Below the pieces are notes generated by a model. It was not told where the DNA came from. It ran no database searches and saw only the letters and a program-made list of their open reading frames with translations. The translations under genes and the position numbers were made by a program. This document shows, piece by piece, positions 25,981 to 34,986 of a stretch of 54,699 bases of DNA. The stretch's first letter is position 1. The number at the start of each line of letters is the position of its first letter. The DNA is from an uncultured Collinsella sp. (GTDB lineage Bacteria; Actinomycetota; Coriobacteriia; Coriobacteriales; Coriobacteriaceae), in the NCBI GenBank assembly GCA_934658705.1, contig CAKUHP010000009.1, positions 1-54,699 on the forward strand, read 5' to 3'.

Positions 25981-26270
25981 AAAAAACCGCCCTCGGGCAT
26001 GTGCATTGCCCAAGGACGGTTGAATTCCGCGGTACCACCTTGTTTGACCCGGCGGATGTCTGGCCCGCCGTGCCCACTCTGCGCCCCTTGTCGCGAGGCT
26101 CACGGCTTCCCTACTGGGGCTTCGCCGCCGCTGGCCGCGCGCCCGTTGAGGTCGCTGCTCGGGAGTGAACGCTTGGCCCTTGCCACCGCAGGAAGGCTTG
26201 CAGCCCATGACCTTCCCTCTCTTGCCGGCGACGCGGCGGGCAAAACCCTCTCCGTCAACGCATTGGGCTA
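25981..26270 (-). promoter_or_regulatory. Phe-specific T-box leader of pheST
   Basis: Read leftward, the conserved T-box motif AAGGTGGTACCGCGG lies at 26027-26041. A terminator follows: 15-nt arms at 26007-26021 and 25985-25999, then TTTTTTG. The T-box sequence can pair with part of the arm as antiterminator. A TTC triplet (26167-26169) in an ACTCCC context is the likely specifier, matching Phe. Uncharged tRNA-Phe would then allow read-through into pheS. Exact stem I limits are not worked out. Confidence 0.9.
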
Positions 26271-26398
26271 TAGGATAACACATTCCGCGAGCGTATCACC
26301 GCGTTCCGTTTTGTTCGCGCTGGGTACAAGGCAGGTAGCTGTGCAAACTGGCCGCACGTCCACCTTTGGCGCTCGGCCTGCGAGATCAAGGTTATGGT

Positions 26399-27973
26399 AT
26401 GGGAAAGAAGTTCGATAAGAAGGCCAAGGCCGCCGTGGCAAAAGCCGCCAAGGGCATCAAGGCCGAAAAGGCCGTCAAGAAGTTCCGCAAACTCGAGGGC
26501 AAGCTGTGGACCCGCGAGTATCTGCTCAAGATCGCCGAGTTCGATGGCGCGACCATCGCCCCCGCCAACGGCGCCGCCGCCCGCGCCGACGCCATGGGTA
26601 CCCTTGCAGGCGAGCATCATAAGCTCCTGACCAGCGAAAAGTCCGTTGAACTCGTGCGTTCGCTGGCGCGCGAGACGGTTGTGGGCGGCAAGGTCGACGA
26701 CCCGCAGCTGCTCGACGAGATCCGCGTGCTCGGCCGCGACCAGCGCGAGGCCAGCGCTATCCCCACCGAGGAAGCCGAGGCCTGGACCAGGCTCACCTGC
26801 GAGGCCGACGCCGTGTGGCACAAGGCCAAGTCCGCCAACGACTGGGCGAGCTTTGAGCCCTACGTGGACAGAATCGTCGGACAGCTTAAGCATCAGGCCG
26901 AACTCATGGACCCCCAGCGCGACCCGTACGACGTTTGGCTCGACCAGTATGAGCGCGGCCTTTCCACCGAGAGCTTCGACGCATTTTGCAACGAGGTCAA
27001 GGCCACGGTCGTGCCGCTCGTGCACGCCATCGGTGAGCGCGGCCAGCAGCCCGCTGCCGACTTTTTGCACGCCCATGTGCCCGAGGCCGCCCAGCGCGCC
27101 ATGAGCTTTGACCTGATGAAGCTCGTCGGCCTCAATCTGGATGACACCACGCTCGCCTTTACCGAGCATCCGTTTAGCGAGGGCTTCTCGGTGGGCGACG
27201 CGCGCATCGCCACGCACATCTACGAGGACGATTGCATCTCCAACGTCTACAGCATCATCCACGAGGCCGGCCACGCCATGTACGAGCTGGGCGTGAACCC
27301 GGCTTACGCGCGCACGTGCCTGGAGGGCGGCACCTCCATGGGCATCCACGAGAGCCAGAGCCGTTTCTTTGAGAACACCGTGGGTCGTAGCCGTGCCTTT
27401 ATGGGTCCGTTGCTCGAGGTGCTGCGCCGTCACGCGCCCGAGGTCTACGGCAACGTGGACGAGGATACGCTCTACCACGCCGTGAACATCGCGCAGCCGT
27501 CGTTGATTCGCACCGAGGCCGACGAGCTCACCTATCCGCTGCACGTTATGGTGCGCTACGAGATTGAGCGCATGCTGTTTGCCGGCGAGGCCACGGCCAA
27601 GGATATCCCCGCGCTTTGGAATCGCTTTATGGACGAGTATCTGGGCATTCCGGTCCCCGACGACATGCATGGCTGCCTGCAGGACACGCACTGGAGCGGC
27701 GGCTCGTTTGGCTACTTCCCAACCTATGCGTTGGGCAGCGCCTACGACGCCATGTTTGTACCGGCCATGTGCCGCGACGGTGTCGACCTTACCGGCGCCT
27801 GCGCAAGCGGCGACCTGGCACCCGTCCGTGCGTGGCTGGGCGAGCACATTTGGCAGTGGGGCCGCGCCAAGGACGCGCCGGAGCTCATCAAGGGCGCTTG
27901 CGGCATGGCGTTTGACGCCCGCTACTACTGCAGCTACCTCCAGGACAAGTTCACAACACTCTACGAGCTGTAA
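26399..27973 (+). CDS. M32 family carboxypeptidase (carboxypeptidase Taq)
   Basis: A 524-residue metallopeptidase. The zinc motif IIHEAGHAMYE (HExxH) is followed by GIHESQSRFFEN, whose Glu is the third ligand. FPTYALGSAYDAMF and IRTEADELTYPLHVMVRYEIER complete the M32 signature. An unusual basic, Lys/Ala-rich N terminus (about 2-28) precedes the usual helical start. It removes C-terminal residues, probably in the cytoplasm. The ATG at 26399 follows AAGG; the longer frame overlaps the T-box promoter region. Confidence 0.95.
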   Translation: MGKKFDKKAKAAVAKAAKGIKAEKAVKKFRKLEGKLWTREYLLKIAEFDGATIAPANGAAARADAMGTLAGEHHKLLTSEKSVELVRSLARETVVGGKVDDPQLLDEIRVLGRDQREASAIPTEEAEAWTRLTCEADAVWHKAKSANDWASFEPYVDRIVGQLKHQAELMDPQRDPYDVWLDQYERGLSTESFDAFCNEVKATVVPLVHAIGERGQQPAADFLHAHVPEAAQRAMSFDLMKLVGLNLDDTTLAFTEHPFSEGFSVGDARIATHIYEDDCISNVYSIIHEAGHAMYELGVNPAYARTCLEGGTSMGIHESQSRFFENTVGRSRAFMGPLLEVLRRHAPEVYGNVDEDTLYHAVNIAQPSLIRTEADELTYPLHVMVRYEIERMLFAGEATAKDIPALWNRFMDEYLGIPVPDDMHGCLQDTHWSGGSFGYFPTYALGSAYDAMFVPAMCRDGVDLTGACASGDLAPVRAWLGEHIWQWGRAKDAPELIKGACGMAFDARYYCSYLQDKFTTLYEL

Positions 27974-27985
27974 GGCATAACCGAC

Positions 27986-28019
27986 ACACCGACGCCAACC
28001 ATGTTGACGTCGGTGTTTT
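27986..28019 (+). terminator. Terminator of the M32 peptidase gene
   Basis: ACACCGACGCCAA and TTGACGTCGGTGT pair with one mismatch around CCATG and run into TTTT. The T-run is also the first part of the 159-nt element. Confidence 0.75.
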
Positions 28020-28173
28020 GGCAACGTCAGCGAAAACGACCCTAGGCGAGCAAGGTGACGTGAAATGAAAGGGCGCTGACCTTCTGGTCGCGCCCTTGAA
28101 ATTGAACGTCAGATTGCCGCCTAGGGTCGTTTGCAGCGTCGAGCCGTTACGCGGTTTGGTAAAACCGCGTAAC
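28015..28173. ncRNA. 159-nt structured element, copy A
   Basis: Outer helix: 28034-28048 with 28118-28132 (15 bp). Inner hairpin: 28069-28081 with 28086-28097, loop TTCT, and one bulged T at 28077. 3' hairpin: GTTACGCGGTTT/AAACCGCGTAAC (28146-28173). It aligns without gaps to 51831-51989, and the outer and inner helices differ by paired changes. On the minus strand it starts at the last base of the glmM stop codon. Which strand is active is unknown. Candidate ncRNA or 3' UTR element. Confidence 0.7.
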
Positions 28174-29504
28174 TACAAAGTTTCTAGGGCAGCGGCGATG
28201 CGCTTCATGGCGGCTTCGGCGGCTGTTTGGTCGGGAGCTTCGGCAAGGACGCGGATGACCGACTCGGTTCCGCTCTTGCGCACGAGCACGCGGCCCTCGC
28301 CCGCCAGCGAAGCCTCGGCCTCGGCGATGGCGTTCTGCACGCCCATACTATCCAGCGCCGCGTCCTTGTCGGCCACGCGCACGGCGACCTGCGCCTGCGG
28401 CAGCAGCTTGCACGGCGCCGTGAGCTGCGAGAGCGTCTCACGCTCGGCGCGAATCACTTCCATCACGCGCAGCGACGTCATGATGCCGTCGCCCGTGCGC
28501 TCGATATCGCCAAAGATCGTGTGACCCGTCTGCTCACCGCCTAGGCTGTAACCGCCCTCGCGCATCTTGGCATACACATGGCGGTCGCCCACGCCGCTGG
28601 TCACGGCGCTCAGACCGGCAAGTTCCAGCGACTTGATCAGACCAAAGTTGCTGGCGATCGTCGGCACCACGGTACCGCCCGAAAGGCGACCGTGCTTGTT
28701 TAGATACACACCGCACACATACAGAATCTGGTCGCCGTCGACCACGCGGCCGCGCTCGTCCACGGCCAGGCAGCGGTCGGCATCGCCGTCATAGGCAAAG
28801 CCCACGTCCAGGCCCTGCTCAACCACATGGCGCTGCAGGCGCTCCATGTGCGTGGAGCCACAGTCCACATTGATGTTGAAGCCGTCGGGCGCGGCGTTAA
28901 TTACGCGCACGTCGGCGCCCAGTGCGTCAAACACCGGCTTAGCGACCGAGGACGCCGAGCCGTTGGCGCAGTCCAGGCCGATCTTGACGCCCTGCAGCGA
29001 AAAGTTCGCACTTGCGATGAGCGAGGCGATGTAGCGGTTACGGCCCTGCATGTAGTCCACCGTGGCACCGATGTGGTTGCCCGTGGCCAGCGGCACTTCG
29101 CTCTTGCCGTCGATATAGCCCTCGATGAGCTCCAGCACGTCCTCGTCCATCTTAAAGCCGTCGCCGTTGACGAGCTTAATGCCGTTATCACAAAACGGGT
29201 TGTGGCTCGCGCTGATCATGATGCCGCAATCAAAGCAGCCCTCCACGGTCTGATGCGCCACACCCGGCGTCGGGATCACGTGCAGCATATAGGCATCTGC
29301 GCCGCTCGCGACCAGGCCGCTCACCAGTGCCGCCTCGAACATATAGCTCGAGCGACGCGTGTCCTTGCCAACAATCACGCGTGCTTTGCGCTCGCGATTG
29401 GCGCCGTAATACCAGCCCACAAAGCGGCCGATCTTGTACGCATGCTCTACGGTCAGCCCAACATTGGCCTCGCCGCGAAAGCCATCGGTGCCAAAGTACT
29501 TCAT
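28173..29504 (-). CDS. glmM: Phosphoglucosamine mutase
   Basis: A 443-residue enzyme converting glucosamine-6-phosphate to glucosamine-1-phosphate for peptidoglycan precursors. The start MKYFGTDGFRG, the phosphoserine loop MISASHNP (Ser100), the metal loop DGDADR, the sugar loop GEQTGH and the phosphate loop RKSGTES are all present. Length is standard. It begins 3 nt after the DUF4012 gene stop, so the two are cotranscribed. The 159-nt element directly follows its stop. Confidence 0.97.
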   Translation of the reverse strand: MKYFGTDGFRGEANVGLTVEHAYKIGRFVGWYYGANRERKARVIVGKDTRRSSYMFEAALVSGLVASGADAYMLHVIPTPGVAHQTVEGCFDCGIMISASHNPFCDNGIKLVNGDGFKMDEDVLELIEGYIDGKSEVPLATGNHIGATVDYMQGRNRYIASLIASANFSLQGVKIGLDCANGSASSVAKPVFDALGADVRVINAAPDGFNINVDCGSTHMERLQRHVVEQGLDVGFAYDGDADRCLAVDERGRVVDGDQILYVCGVYLNKHGRLSGGTVVPTIASNFGLIKSLELAGLSAVTSGVGDRHVYAKMREGGYSLGGEQTGHTIFGDIERTGDGIMTSLRVMEVIRAERETLSQLTAPCKLLPQAQVAVRVADKDAALDSMGVQNAIAEAEASLAGEGRVLVRKSGTESVIRVLAEAPDQTAAEAAMKRIAAALETL

Positions 29505-29507
29505 ATC

Positions 29508-31865
29508 CTACTGATCCTGTTCAAACGTTTGTGCGGTCGGCGTGGTACGAACCTGGAGCTCCTTGTGCCCAGAGTCCTTCGAAGTCGTGACCGTGTACTC
29601 GACCTTTATGTCTTGCCCCAGAAGCATGTGGACACCGCCCCATGCGACCTTCAGGCCATCGTGCGTCGCTTCGTTCATCTCGATAGAACCGGAGCCCGAA
29701 GTCTTAATGTCCGAAATACTGCCTCCCGCGGGAGCATAGAGGTAGAGTCTCAGAATCTCGTCGTCGATATCCTGGCTAATGCCGTTATGACCCTGGAAAT
29801 AACCCGGCATCTCGGCCTTCTCCTGAGAAGTCATGGTGTTCTTGAGCGTGGTAGTCACCCGATACGTCGTCGAACCGTCGGCATTTTCAACCGCAGAATC
29901 AATGCTGGTTCGCTTATCGAGGAACCAATCCATCTTGGAGTAGCTGTAGTTGTTGACGTAGACGCCCAAAATCGGGTCCTCCGAAGGATCGTTTTGGAGA
30001 GCGCCGGAAATGCCAAGGGCCTTTGCGGCCTTTTCCTCGTCATCGTTTCTCGAATACATCAGGATACGACCCTCGGAAGCACCCTTTTCGATAGCAGCGG
30101 CGATCTTGGTGATATCGCTGGAGCCCAGTTCGTCCACGATCTTGTTGAAAGCCGAGCCGGCGACCGCCGCAAAGATGGCGTCCTGCTCCTCTACCGGGTA
30201 ATTCCAGTAAATATCATGCAGCAGCACCTTTGCAGCGTTGCTTCCGTCGACGACGGTGCCGTCAGGAAGCTGCGTGCCGCCCACAATGCCGAGCATATAC
30301 TGCAGAAATACCGGATCGACCGCGAATACGCCGTCGATGTCATCTCCAACAATGGCCTTTTGCATATCGCTGGCAAGCTGAGCCGCGCGCGGGAAATCGG
30401 GAGTCATCGTAACGTCGCCCATCGTGTATCCGAGCGTGTTGAATCCCGTCAGGCCCCATCCGGTCGTGAACAGGTTTGCCTCCTCATCGGTAATGGGAAG
30501 CGGGCTCAAAGGCTCTTTCATCATGTCGACCTTGACGAAATCGCCAAGCTCGAGCTTGCCGTCGGTTACCGACATCACGCCGCGAGAACCGGGGAAACCG
30601 CCGCAGGCGCGGATCTCGACGTTGCTCATCGCGAGCACAAGATAGTGACGCGTCTGGCCGTTGGCGCCGAGCATCTGGGGTAGGACGGGGGCGACCTGCT
30701 CTGCCGCGTCGACCGCGCCGTCCAGGGTGGCAAAACCGTCCTTGGCCTTATCGACCAGCTCGGTCACCTGGGCGATATGCGTATCGCCGATGCCCTGGAC
30801 CTTTTCATTGGCGCTCTTGAACACCTTGGAGCTATCGGAGAGCGAATCGGCGACCGCCTGCAGCGCGGACACGTTAATCGTTCCGTCCTGGAACAGCTTG
30901 CCGGGCGTTGCCTGCGAAAGGTTATCGGCCATGGGGACCAGCGCGTTGCTCGAGACATCGGATAGGGCGTCGATCATGGTGCGAGCCGCAGCGACATCGC
31001 TGCCGTACACCGGGACAAACGAAGCCATCGTCCACAGCGGGCTCGAGGTCTCCGATTTCATGCTCTTGCAGAGCTCGTCGATTTTCTTCGCGTCGTCGGG
31101 CAGCGTCGAAAAATCGCCGGAAGTGACCTTGCCCTTAAGGCCAGCGACGATCTGGACGGCTTCCTTCGCTTGGCCCTTCACGGTTTTTGCCGAGTTCAAC
31201 AGCATAAAGCCGCTCACGCCCAGCGCGACGAGAATCACCGCGACGACAGCGGCGACAATGGCGGCGATGCGGCGCTTCTTACGCTCGCCCTTGCGATGGC
31301 GATGGCGAACCAGACCGTCCGAAGTCGAGCTGGTCGAGGAATCGCCACCGTAGTTCAGGCCAAAATCGTAATAATCTTCCTTGGAGCCCGAGCCCTTAAA
31401 CTCGGCGCCGTCGTCATTGAGACGGGCAAACGTGCCGGTCTCGGAAGCGCCCGTATAGATGGTGCCAAGGTTGTCACCAAACCCTGCGTCTCCAGCAGAA
31501 GGAGCGTTGCTGGCGGGGTTGGCGTTGTTGGCGGAATTTGCATGGTTATTGGGGCTGACATTGTTGGCAGGGCTGGTAGGACCGGCGGCATTCGCGCCGT
31601 CCGCAGATGCCGGACGAACCCTGCCCGACGAAGCCGCGGGGCCTGCCGTACCGGGAAATGCCTGTCTACCCGCTCGGCCAGTCTGCTTAGCCTTCTGAGA
31701 CTGTTCGTACAAAGCGGCAAACATCGCCGTTTCGCCCGGAGACGTGCGGTTGCCGGCGCTGTTTTGGCCAGATCCACTCGGCACGCCGGCTTTTCCAGTC
31801 CCGTTTGAACGCGGCGGAACTGCAGGACGGTTGCCGTCGCTGTTCTTAAAGTGGTTACCAGCCAT
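29508..31865 (-). CDS. DUF4012 domain membrane-anchored protein
   Basis: A 785-residue protein. Residues 1-140 are low-complexity and Asn/Ala/Gly/Pro-rich (NNVSPNNHANSANNA). A basic stop-transfer-like stretch RHRHRKGERKKRR precedes one membrane helix (about 205-227). The large extracytoplasmic C-terminal region matches DUF4012 (LAMSNVEIRACGGFPGSRG, GWGLTGFN). DUF4012 proteins are surface proteins of actinobacteria and Firmicutes, often near glycan or capsule genes; the activity is unknown. The ATG at 31865 follows AGGA. It is cotranscribed with glmM, which suggests a cell-envelope role. Confidence 0.85.
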   Translation of the reverse strand: MAGNHFKNSDGNRPAVPPRSNGTGKAGVPSGSGQNSAGNRTSPGETAMFAALYEQSQKAKQTGRAGRQAFPGTAGPAASSGRVRPASADGANAAGPTSPANNVSPNNHANSANNANPASNAPSAGDAGFGDNLGTIYTGASETGTFARLNDDGAEFKGSGSKEDYYDFGLNYGGDSSTSSTSDGLVRHRHRKGERKKRRIAAIVAAVVAVILVALGVSGFMLLNSAKTVKGQAKEAVQIVAGLKGKVTSGDFSTLPDDAKKIDELCKSMKSETSSPLWTMASFVPVYGSDVAAARTMIDALSDVSSNALVPMADNLSQATPGKLFQDGTINVSALQAVADSLSDSSKVFKSANEKVQGIGDTHIAQVTELVDKAKDGFATLDGAVDAAEQVAPVLPQMLGANGQTRHYLVLAMSNVEIRACGGFPGSRGVMSVTDGKLELGDFVKVDMMKEPLSPLPITDEEANLFTTGWGLTGFNTLGYTMGDVTMTPDFPRAAQLASDMQKAIVGDDIDGVFAVDPVFLQYMLGIVGGTQLPDGTVVDGSNAAKVLLHDIYWNYPVEEQDAIFAAVAGSAFNKIVDELGSSDITKIAAAIEKGASEGRILMYSRNDDEEKAAKALGISGALQNDPSEDPILGVYVNNYSYSKMDWFLDKRTSIDSAVENADGSTTYRVTTTLKNTMTSQEKAEMPGYFQGHNGISQDIDDEILRLYLYAPAGGSISDIKTSGSGSIEMNEATHDGLKVAWGGVHMLLGQDIKVEYTVTTSKDSGHKELQVRTTPTAQTFEQDQ

Positions 31866-32004
31866 AGAGGAGTCCTCGCAATACATAACGTCAATAACGC
31901 TATTAGTTTATGACATATTGCGCATCGTCAGTTAAACTCCAGACGCGGGCAGCAATTGGCGGATTTGTGGTGCAACACCATATCTGCCTGGAAAGTGGCG
32001 CCGG

Positions 32005-33027
32005 CTACACCGTCAGGAACATCATCACGATGATCATGGCAAAGCCGATAAGGTCGGTCGGCAAAAACACCGTGCCCAGCATAACCGCGCTGGTAATGGT
32101 TGCCGACACCGGCTCCACGGTTCCGATCAGGCTCGCGCGCACCGAACCGATGTCCTTAACGCCCTGCATATAGAGCATGTACGCCAAGAACGAGCCCACA
32201 ATCACAAACACCGCAAGCGCCTCGATACCGGCAGCGTCGAGCGCCGGCATATGAGCCCACGGCTGGACCACGGCACACGAAACAACGCCCGCCGTGAGCA
32301 TGGCGGAACCCGTGACGATAGGGCTGCCGTATTCGGGCAGAATCTTGGCGGGAATCACCGCCATGCAGGTGGCGCTGACCGCACACATAAGACCTGCGGC
32401 CAGGCCAAGCGGCGAGATACTCAAACTGGTGGGGTCGCCGCCAGTGGCGATTAAAAAGGTGCCGCCCAGGGCCAGGCCAATGCCGACCGCCTCGCGCACA
32501 CGCGGCATGCGGTGATCGATCACGCAGGTGTAACCCATAATGATGACCAGCTGCAGGCACTGGAGCACCGTCGCGGTTCCAGCGTTGGTCAGGCGCACGG
32601 CCGAAAGGTAGCAAAACTGGTTAAAGAGCAGGCCAAAAGCGGTAAAGAGCAGCAGCTGCCTACGGTCGGCAGGCGTCGTCCAAATCTTGATAAGGAGCTC
32701 GCGGTCGCGCGTGACAACCACGGCCATAAAGAGCAGGCCGGCAAGAATCTGTCGCACGCTCATAAGCCACAGCGTGTCGACGTGGTAGGTGTCGAACAAA
32801 AAACTCGCGCTGGTGCCCGAGAAGCCCCAAAACGAACCGCCCACCAGCGTCGCCACGACGCCCGTGATCATCTTGCGCGTCGAGGCATCGTTGAGACGGT
32901 CGCGCCAGGCGCGACGGGTGCTGCGGCTCAGCTCGTCGGTTCCCTCGGGCACATCAATGTTCGATATGTCGGTCATCGGCACCGAAGCCCCTGCGCCTTC
33001 GACCTGCTCGACACACTCTTTGCTCAT
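32005..33027 (-). CDS. DMT superfamily (EamA) transporter
   Basis: A 340-residue membrane protein with ten predicted membrane segments after a 50-residue hydrophilic N terminus. The two EamA repeats start near GGSFWGFSGTSASFL (about 64) and GLAAGLMCAVSATCM (about 208). SVRASLIGTVEPV is the typical helix 9-10 motif. Substrate unknown (metabolite or amino acid export is usual). GGGGGAG precedes the ATG. The gene is isolated; no terminator is obvious downstream. Confidence 0.88.
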   Translation of the reverse strand: MSKECVEQVEGAGASVPMTDISNIDVPEGTDELSRSTRRAWRDRLNDASTRKMITGVVATLVGGSFWGFSGTSASFLFDTYHVDTLWLMSVRQILAGLLFMAVVVTRDRELLIKIWTTPADRRQLLLFTAFGLLFNQFCYLSAVRLTNAGTATVLQCLQLVIIMGYTCVIDHRMPRVREAVGIGLALGGTFLIATGGDPTSLSISPLGLAAGLMCAVSATCMAVIPAKILPEYGSPIVTGSAMLTAGVVSCAVVQPWAHMPALDAAGIEALAVFVIVGSFLAYMLYMQGVKDIGSVRASLIGTVEPVSATITSAVMLGTVFLPTDLIGFAMIIVMMFLTV

Positions 33028-33257
33028 TCCACTCCCCCGAAACAGTCTAGAAGCAATTCGGCTTACCTTACCACGGCGAAGGCACTGGCAGGAGGCTTGT
33101 CCGCTTATCGGTAGGACAATTCCTCAGGCGTCTTTCCATAGCTCAATACCGCAATGGCCTTGCATTATGCGACAGCCAAATCGCGGCAGCAGGCTCTTTT
33201 GAAATGGATATGACAAACCCCCGAATTCCACAATGTAAGCGATTTTTAAAAATGTTC

Positions 33258-33286
33258 TTGCCACCGAGTTCAGGCTCCGTTATATT
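33258..33286 (+). promoter_or_regulatory. Promoter of tRNA-Val
   Basis: TTGCCA at 33258-33263, 17-nt spacer, TATATT at 33281-33286, about 30 nt before the tRNA. Confidence 0.7.
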
Positions 33287-33315
33287 ATCCCTTGCGCGCT
33301 TGCGCACCCTTGATC

Positions 33316-33390
33316 GGGCGTTTAGCTCAGGGGGAGAGCGCTTCCCTGACACGGAAGAGGTCAGAAGTTCAAATCTTCTAACGCCCACCA
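33316..33390 (+). tRNA. tRNA-Val (GAC)
   Basis: Acceptor GGGCGTT pairs with AACGCCC. The D arm is GCTC...GAGC, the anticodon stem-loop is CTTCC-CTGACAC-GGAAG (anticodon GAC), and the T arm holds GTTCAAATC. The 3' CCA is encoded at 33388-33390. No attachment-site duplication or integrase is visible next to it. Confidence 0.96.
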
Positions 33391-33398
33391 AATGTTCG

Positions 33399-33435
33399 CA
33401 GCTCAGAGGTTATGTCCTCTGGGCTGTTTTGTTTT
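33399..33435 (+). terminator. Terminator of tRNA-Val
   Basis: CAGCTCAGAGG and CCTCTGGGCTG form an 11-bp stem with one G-T pair, followed by TTTTGTTTT. Confidence 0.9.
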
Positions 33436-33605
33436 ATGTCGCCAAATCCGCTGGCAGCTCCAACCGTCATCGCAACGTAACATCAATTCACCTGACAAAT
33501 GGCTGCCAAACAATTCAATACCCCAACATCAACAATAACTTTGATATCCATCACGAATATAAATTCGCTTGATGTGCACGAGCAACAGATGGCGCTCCTT
33601 TTTGA

Positions 33606-33742
33606 GTTTTGGCAACTGGCCGTGGCTATCTTGCCATCGCGCATCCCCAAGTGCTCATTCGCCGACGTCTAAACCGCAATCCGTCAAGCTCTTGGCAAGG
33701 TTGCCGCCAGCCGACCAAAAGCTGGCCATTTACTTGCCAATT
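33606..33742. repeat. Structured intergenic element C
   Basis: TTGGCAA (33609-33615) can pair with TTGCCAA at the right end; TGGCC pairs with GGCCA; ATCTTGCCA pairs with TGGCAAGGT. Inside are CCGTCAAGCTCTTGGCAAGG (33681) and CGACCAAAAGCTGGCCA (33712), both nearly repeated in element D at 10669-10709. It begins GTTTTGGCAA, as do copies A and B of the 159-nt element. The rest of 33436-33854 holds no supported gene. Confidence 0.5.
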
Positions 33743-33854
33743 TGTCCGACGCCACAACCAACCAGCCCGCACGGCGACTTCTCGGCCAAACGCTACGACG
33801 TCCACGCCCTGCGGTATCCTTGAGCCACCTGCACCCGCGCACCAAGGAGCCGCT

Positions 33855-34541
33855 ATGCGCACCGAGCTCGATGTCCCCTTTTCGCACAAAGAAGAAGCCA
33901 AGGCGCTGGGCGCCAAATGGGACCGGATCAAGAAGATCTGGTATATACCCAGCGGCGTCAACCCCGAGCCCTTTGCCGAGTGGCTGCCCGGTGTTAACCG
34001 ATCCGACCCTTCCGCACCGTATATATATCTGGTGCTGGGCAAGCGCGAGTGCTGGAAGTGCCACAAAAAGACCTCGGTCGCGGCCTTCGGCATTCCCTAT
34101 CGAACCGATAACGGCGAGGGCATCGCCATCGCGCACGCGCCCAACGAAGCCGGGCACATTGCCATCAACACGGCCAATGCCAACGCACTCGCCATCGTGC
34201 CCGCTCTTGGCTGCGTGCCGGGCGAGATCCGCGACTACCTTCATAAGCGCTGCGGCTACAAGCCCGTAGGCGCGCGAGCCCCCAAAGCCCCGTCGCTCGG
34301 CAACACGTGCACCAGTTGCGACGCGCTGCAGGGCAGCCGCTATCTGTTCGAGGAGCCCACATCCCCGTTTGCCCTCACTGCCATCAACAAGCTGCCGGCA
34401 CTGGAGTTTGTGCGCGTCGAAGTTGCCGGCGTCTTTGGCGTCCCGGCCATGCGCACCGACTTTGACCAGGCGCTCTTTACCTGGGCACGCGACCATCACG
34501 CCGAGTTCCACAAACAGCTCGGTGAGGGGATTTATTTGTAG
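33855..34541 (+). CDS. DUF5710 domain protein
   Basis: A 228-residue protein. The N-terminal 40 residues (LDVPFSHKEEAKALGAKWD ... WYIPSG) match the DUF5710 domain often found in phage- or plasmid-related primases and DNA-processing proteins. The remainder has two zinc-ribbon-like Cys pairs, CWKCHKK (about 68-74) and CTSCDALQG (about 150-158). It may bind nucleic acid. AAGGAG precedes the ATG at 33855. Isolated gene between tRNA-Val and other accessory genes. Confidence 0.7.
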   Translation: MRTELDVPFSHKEEAKALGAKWDRIKKIWYIPSGVNPEPFAEWLPGVNRSDPSAPYIYLVLGKRECWKCHKKTSVAAFGIPYRTDNGEGIAIAHAPNEAGHIAINTANANALAIVPALGCVPGEIRDYLHKRCGYKPVGARAPKAPSLGNTCTSCDALQGSRYLFEEPTSPFALTAINKLPALEFVRVEVAGVFGVPAMRTDFDQALFTWARDHHAEFHKQLGEGIYL

Positions 34542-34579
34542 GGACGGAGAGGCCTTCACAGCCAGCTCCTCCGCATCAC

Positions 34580-34864
34580 TTACCCCTCGCCACCGTCGTC
34601 ATACACGATATCGAAGCCACAAACAGGACACTTCTCCGGATACGCCGGCATATGAACGCCCGTGCGTTTTCTCGCATCTTTGCTGAGCCTATCGCGCGCA
34701 TCGATAAATCGAATGTCGAGACACGGAATTTGCAAGCCACAGCAAGGGCAGGCGACAGCAAACGAACCGTAATCAACTTCCACATTCGGGAACATGCTTT
34801 TGTCGATGAGGGCGCACGGCAGTTTTCCGTACTTCCCCAGTGCGACATCACTTCTCCAGCTCAT
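34580..34864 (-). CDS. Small zinc-ribbon-like protein, unknown
   Basis: A 94-residue protein with two Cys pairs, CPCCGLQIPC (about 39-48) and CPVCGFDI (about 78-85), which probably bind one zinc. The N terminus starts MSWRSDVALGKYGKLPC. I do not recognise a family. The ATG at 34864 follows AGGGGAG. It is downstream of the HNH gene in the same direction with a 122-nt gap and may be part of the same small accessory group. Confidence 0.6.
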   Translation of the reverse strand: MSWRSDVALGKYGKLPCALIDKSMFPNVEVDYGSFAVACPCCGLQIPCLDIRFIDARDRLSKDARKRTGVHMPAYPEKCPVCGFDIVYDDGGEG

Positions 34865-34986
34865 TCTCGCTCCCCTCTCGTTATTCAAACCAGGAAGAGC
34901 ATGCACCAGCAAGCACACGTGAGATTGCATCGCCGCGCGATCCGATCAAACGGCACGATCGTCAAAGAATGCCAAATCCTAATACG

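Noticed and set aside
25882..26283. 133-codon minus-strand frame over the T-box
   Set aside because: The region is explained by the T-box leader structure; the peptide is Arg/Gly-rich without similarity.
33316..33390. Integration site at tRNA-Val
   Set aside because: No integrase and no repeat of the tRNA 3' end was seen in the following accessory genes.
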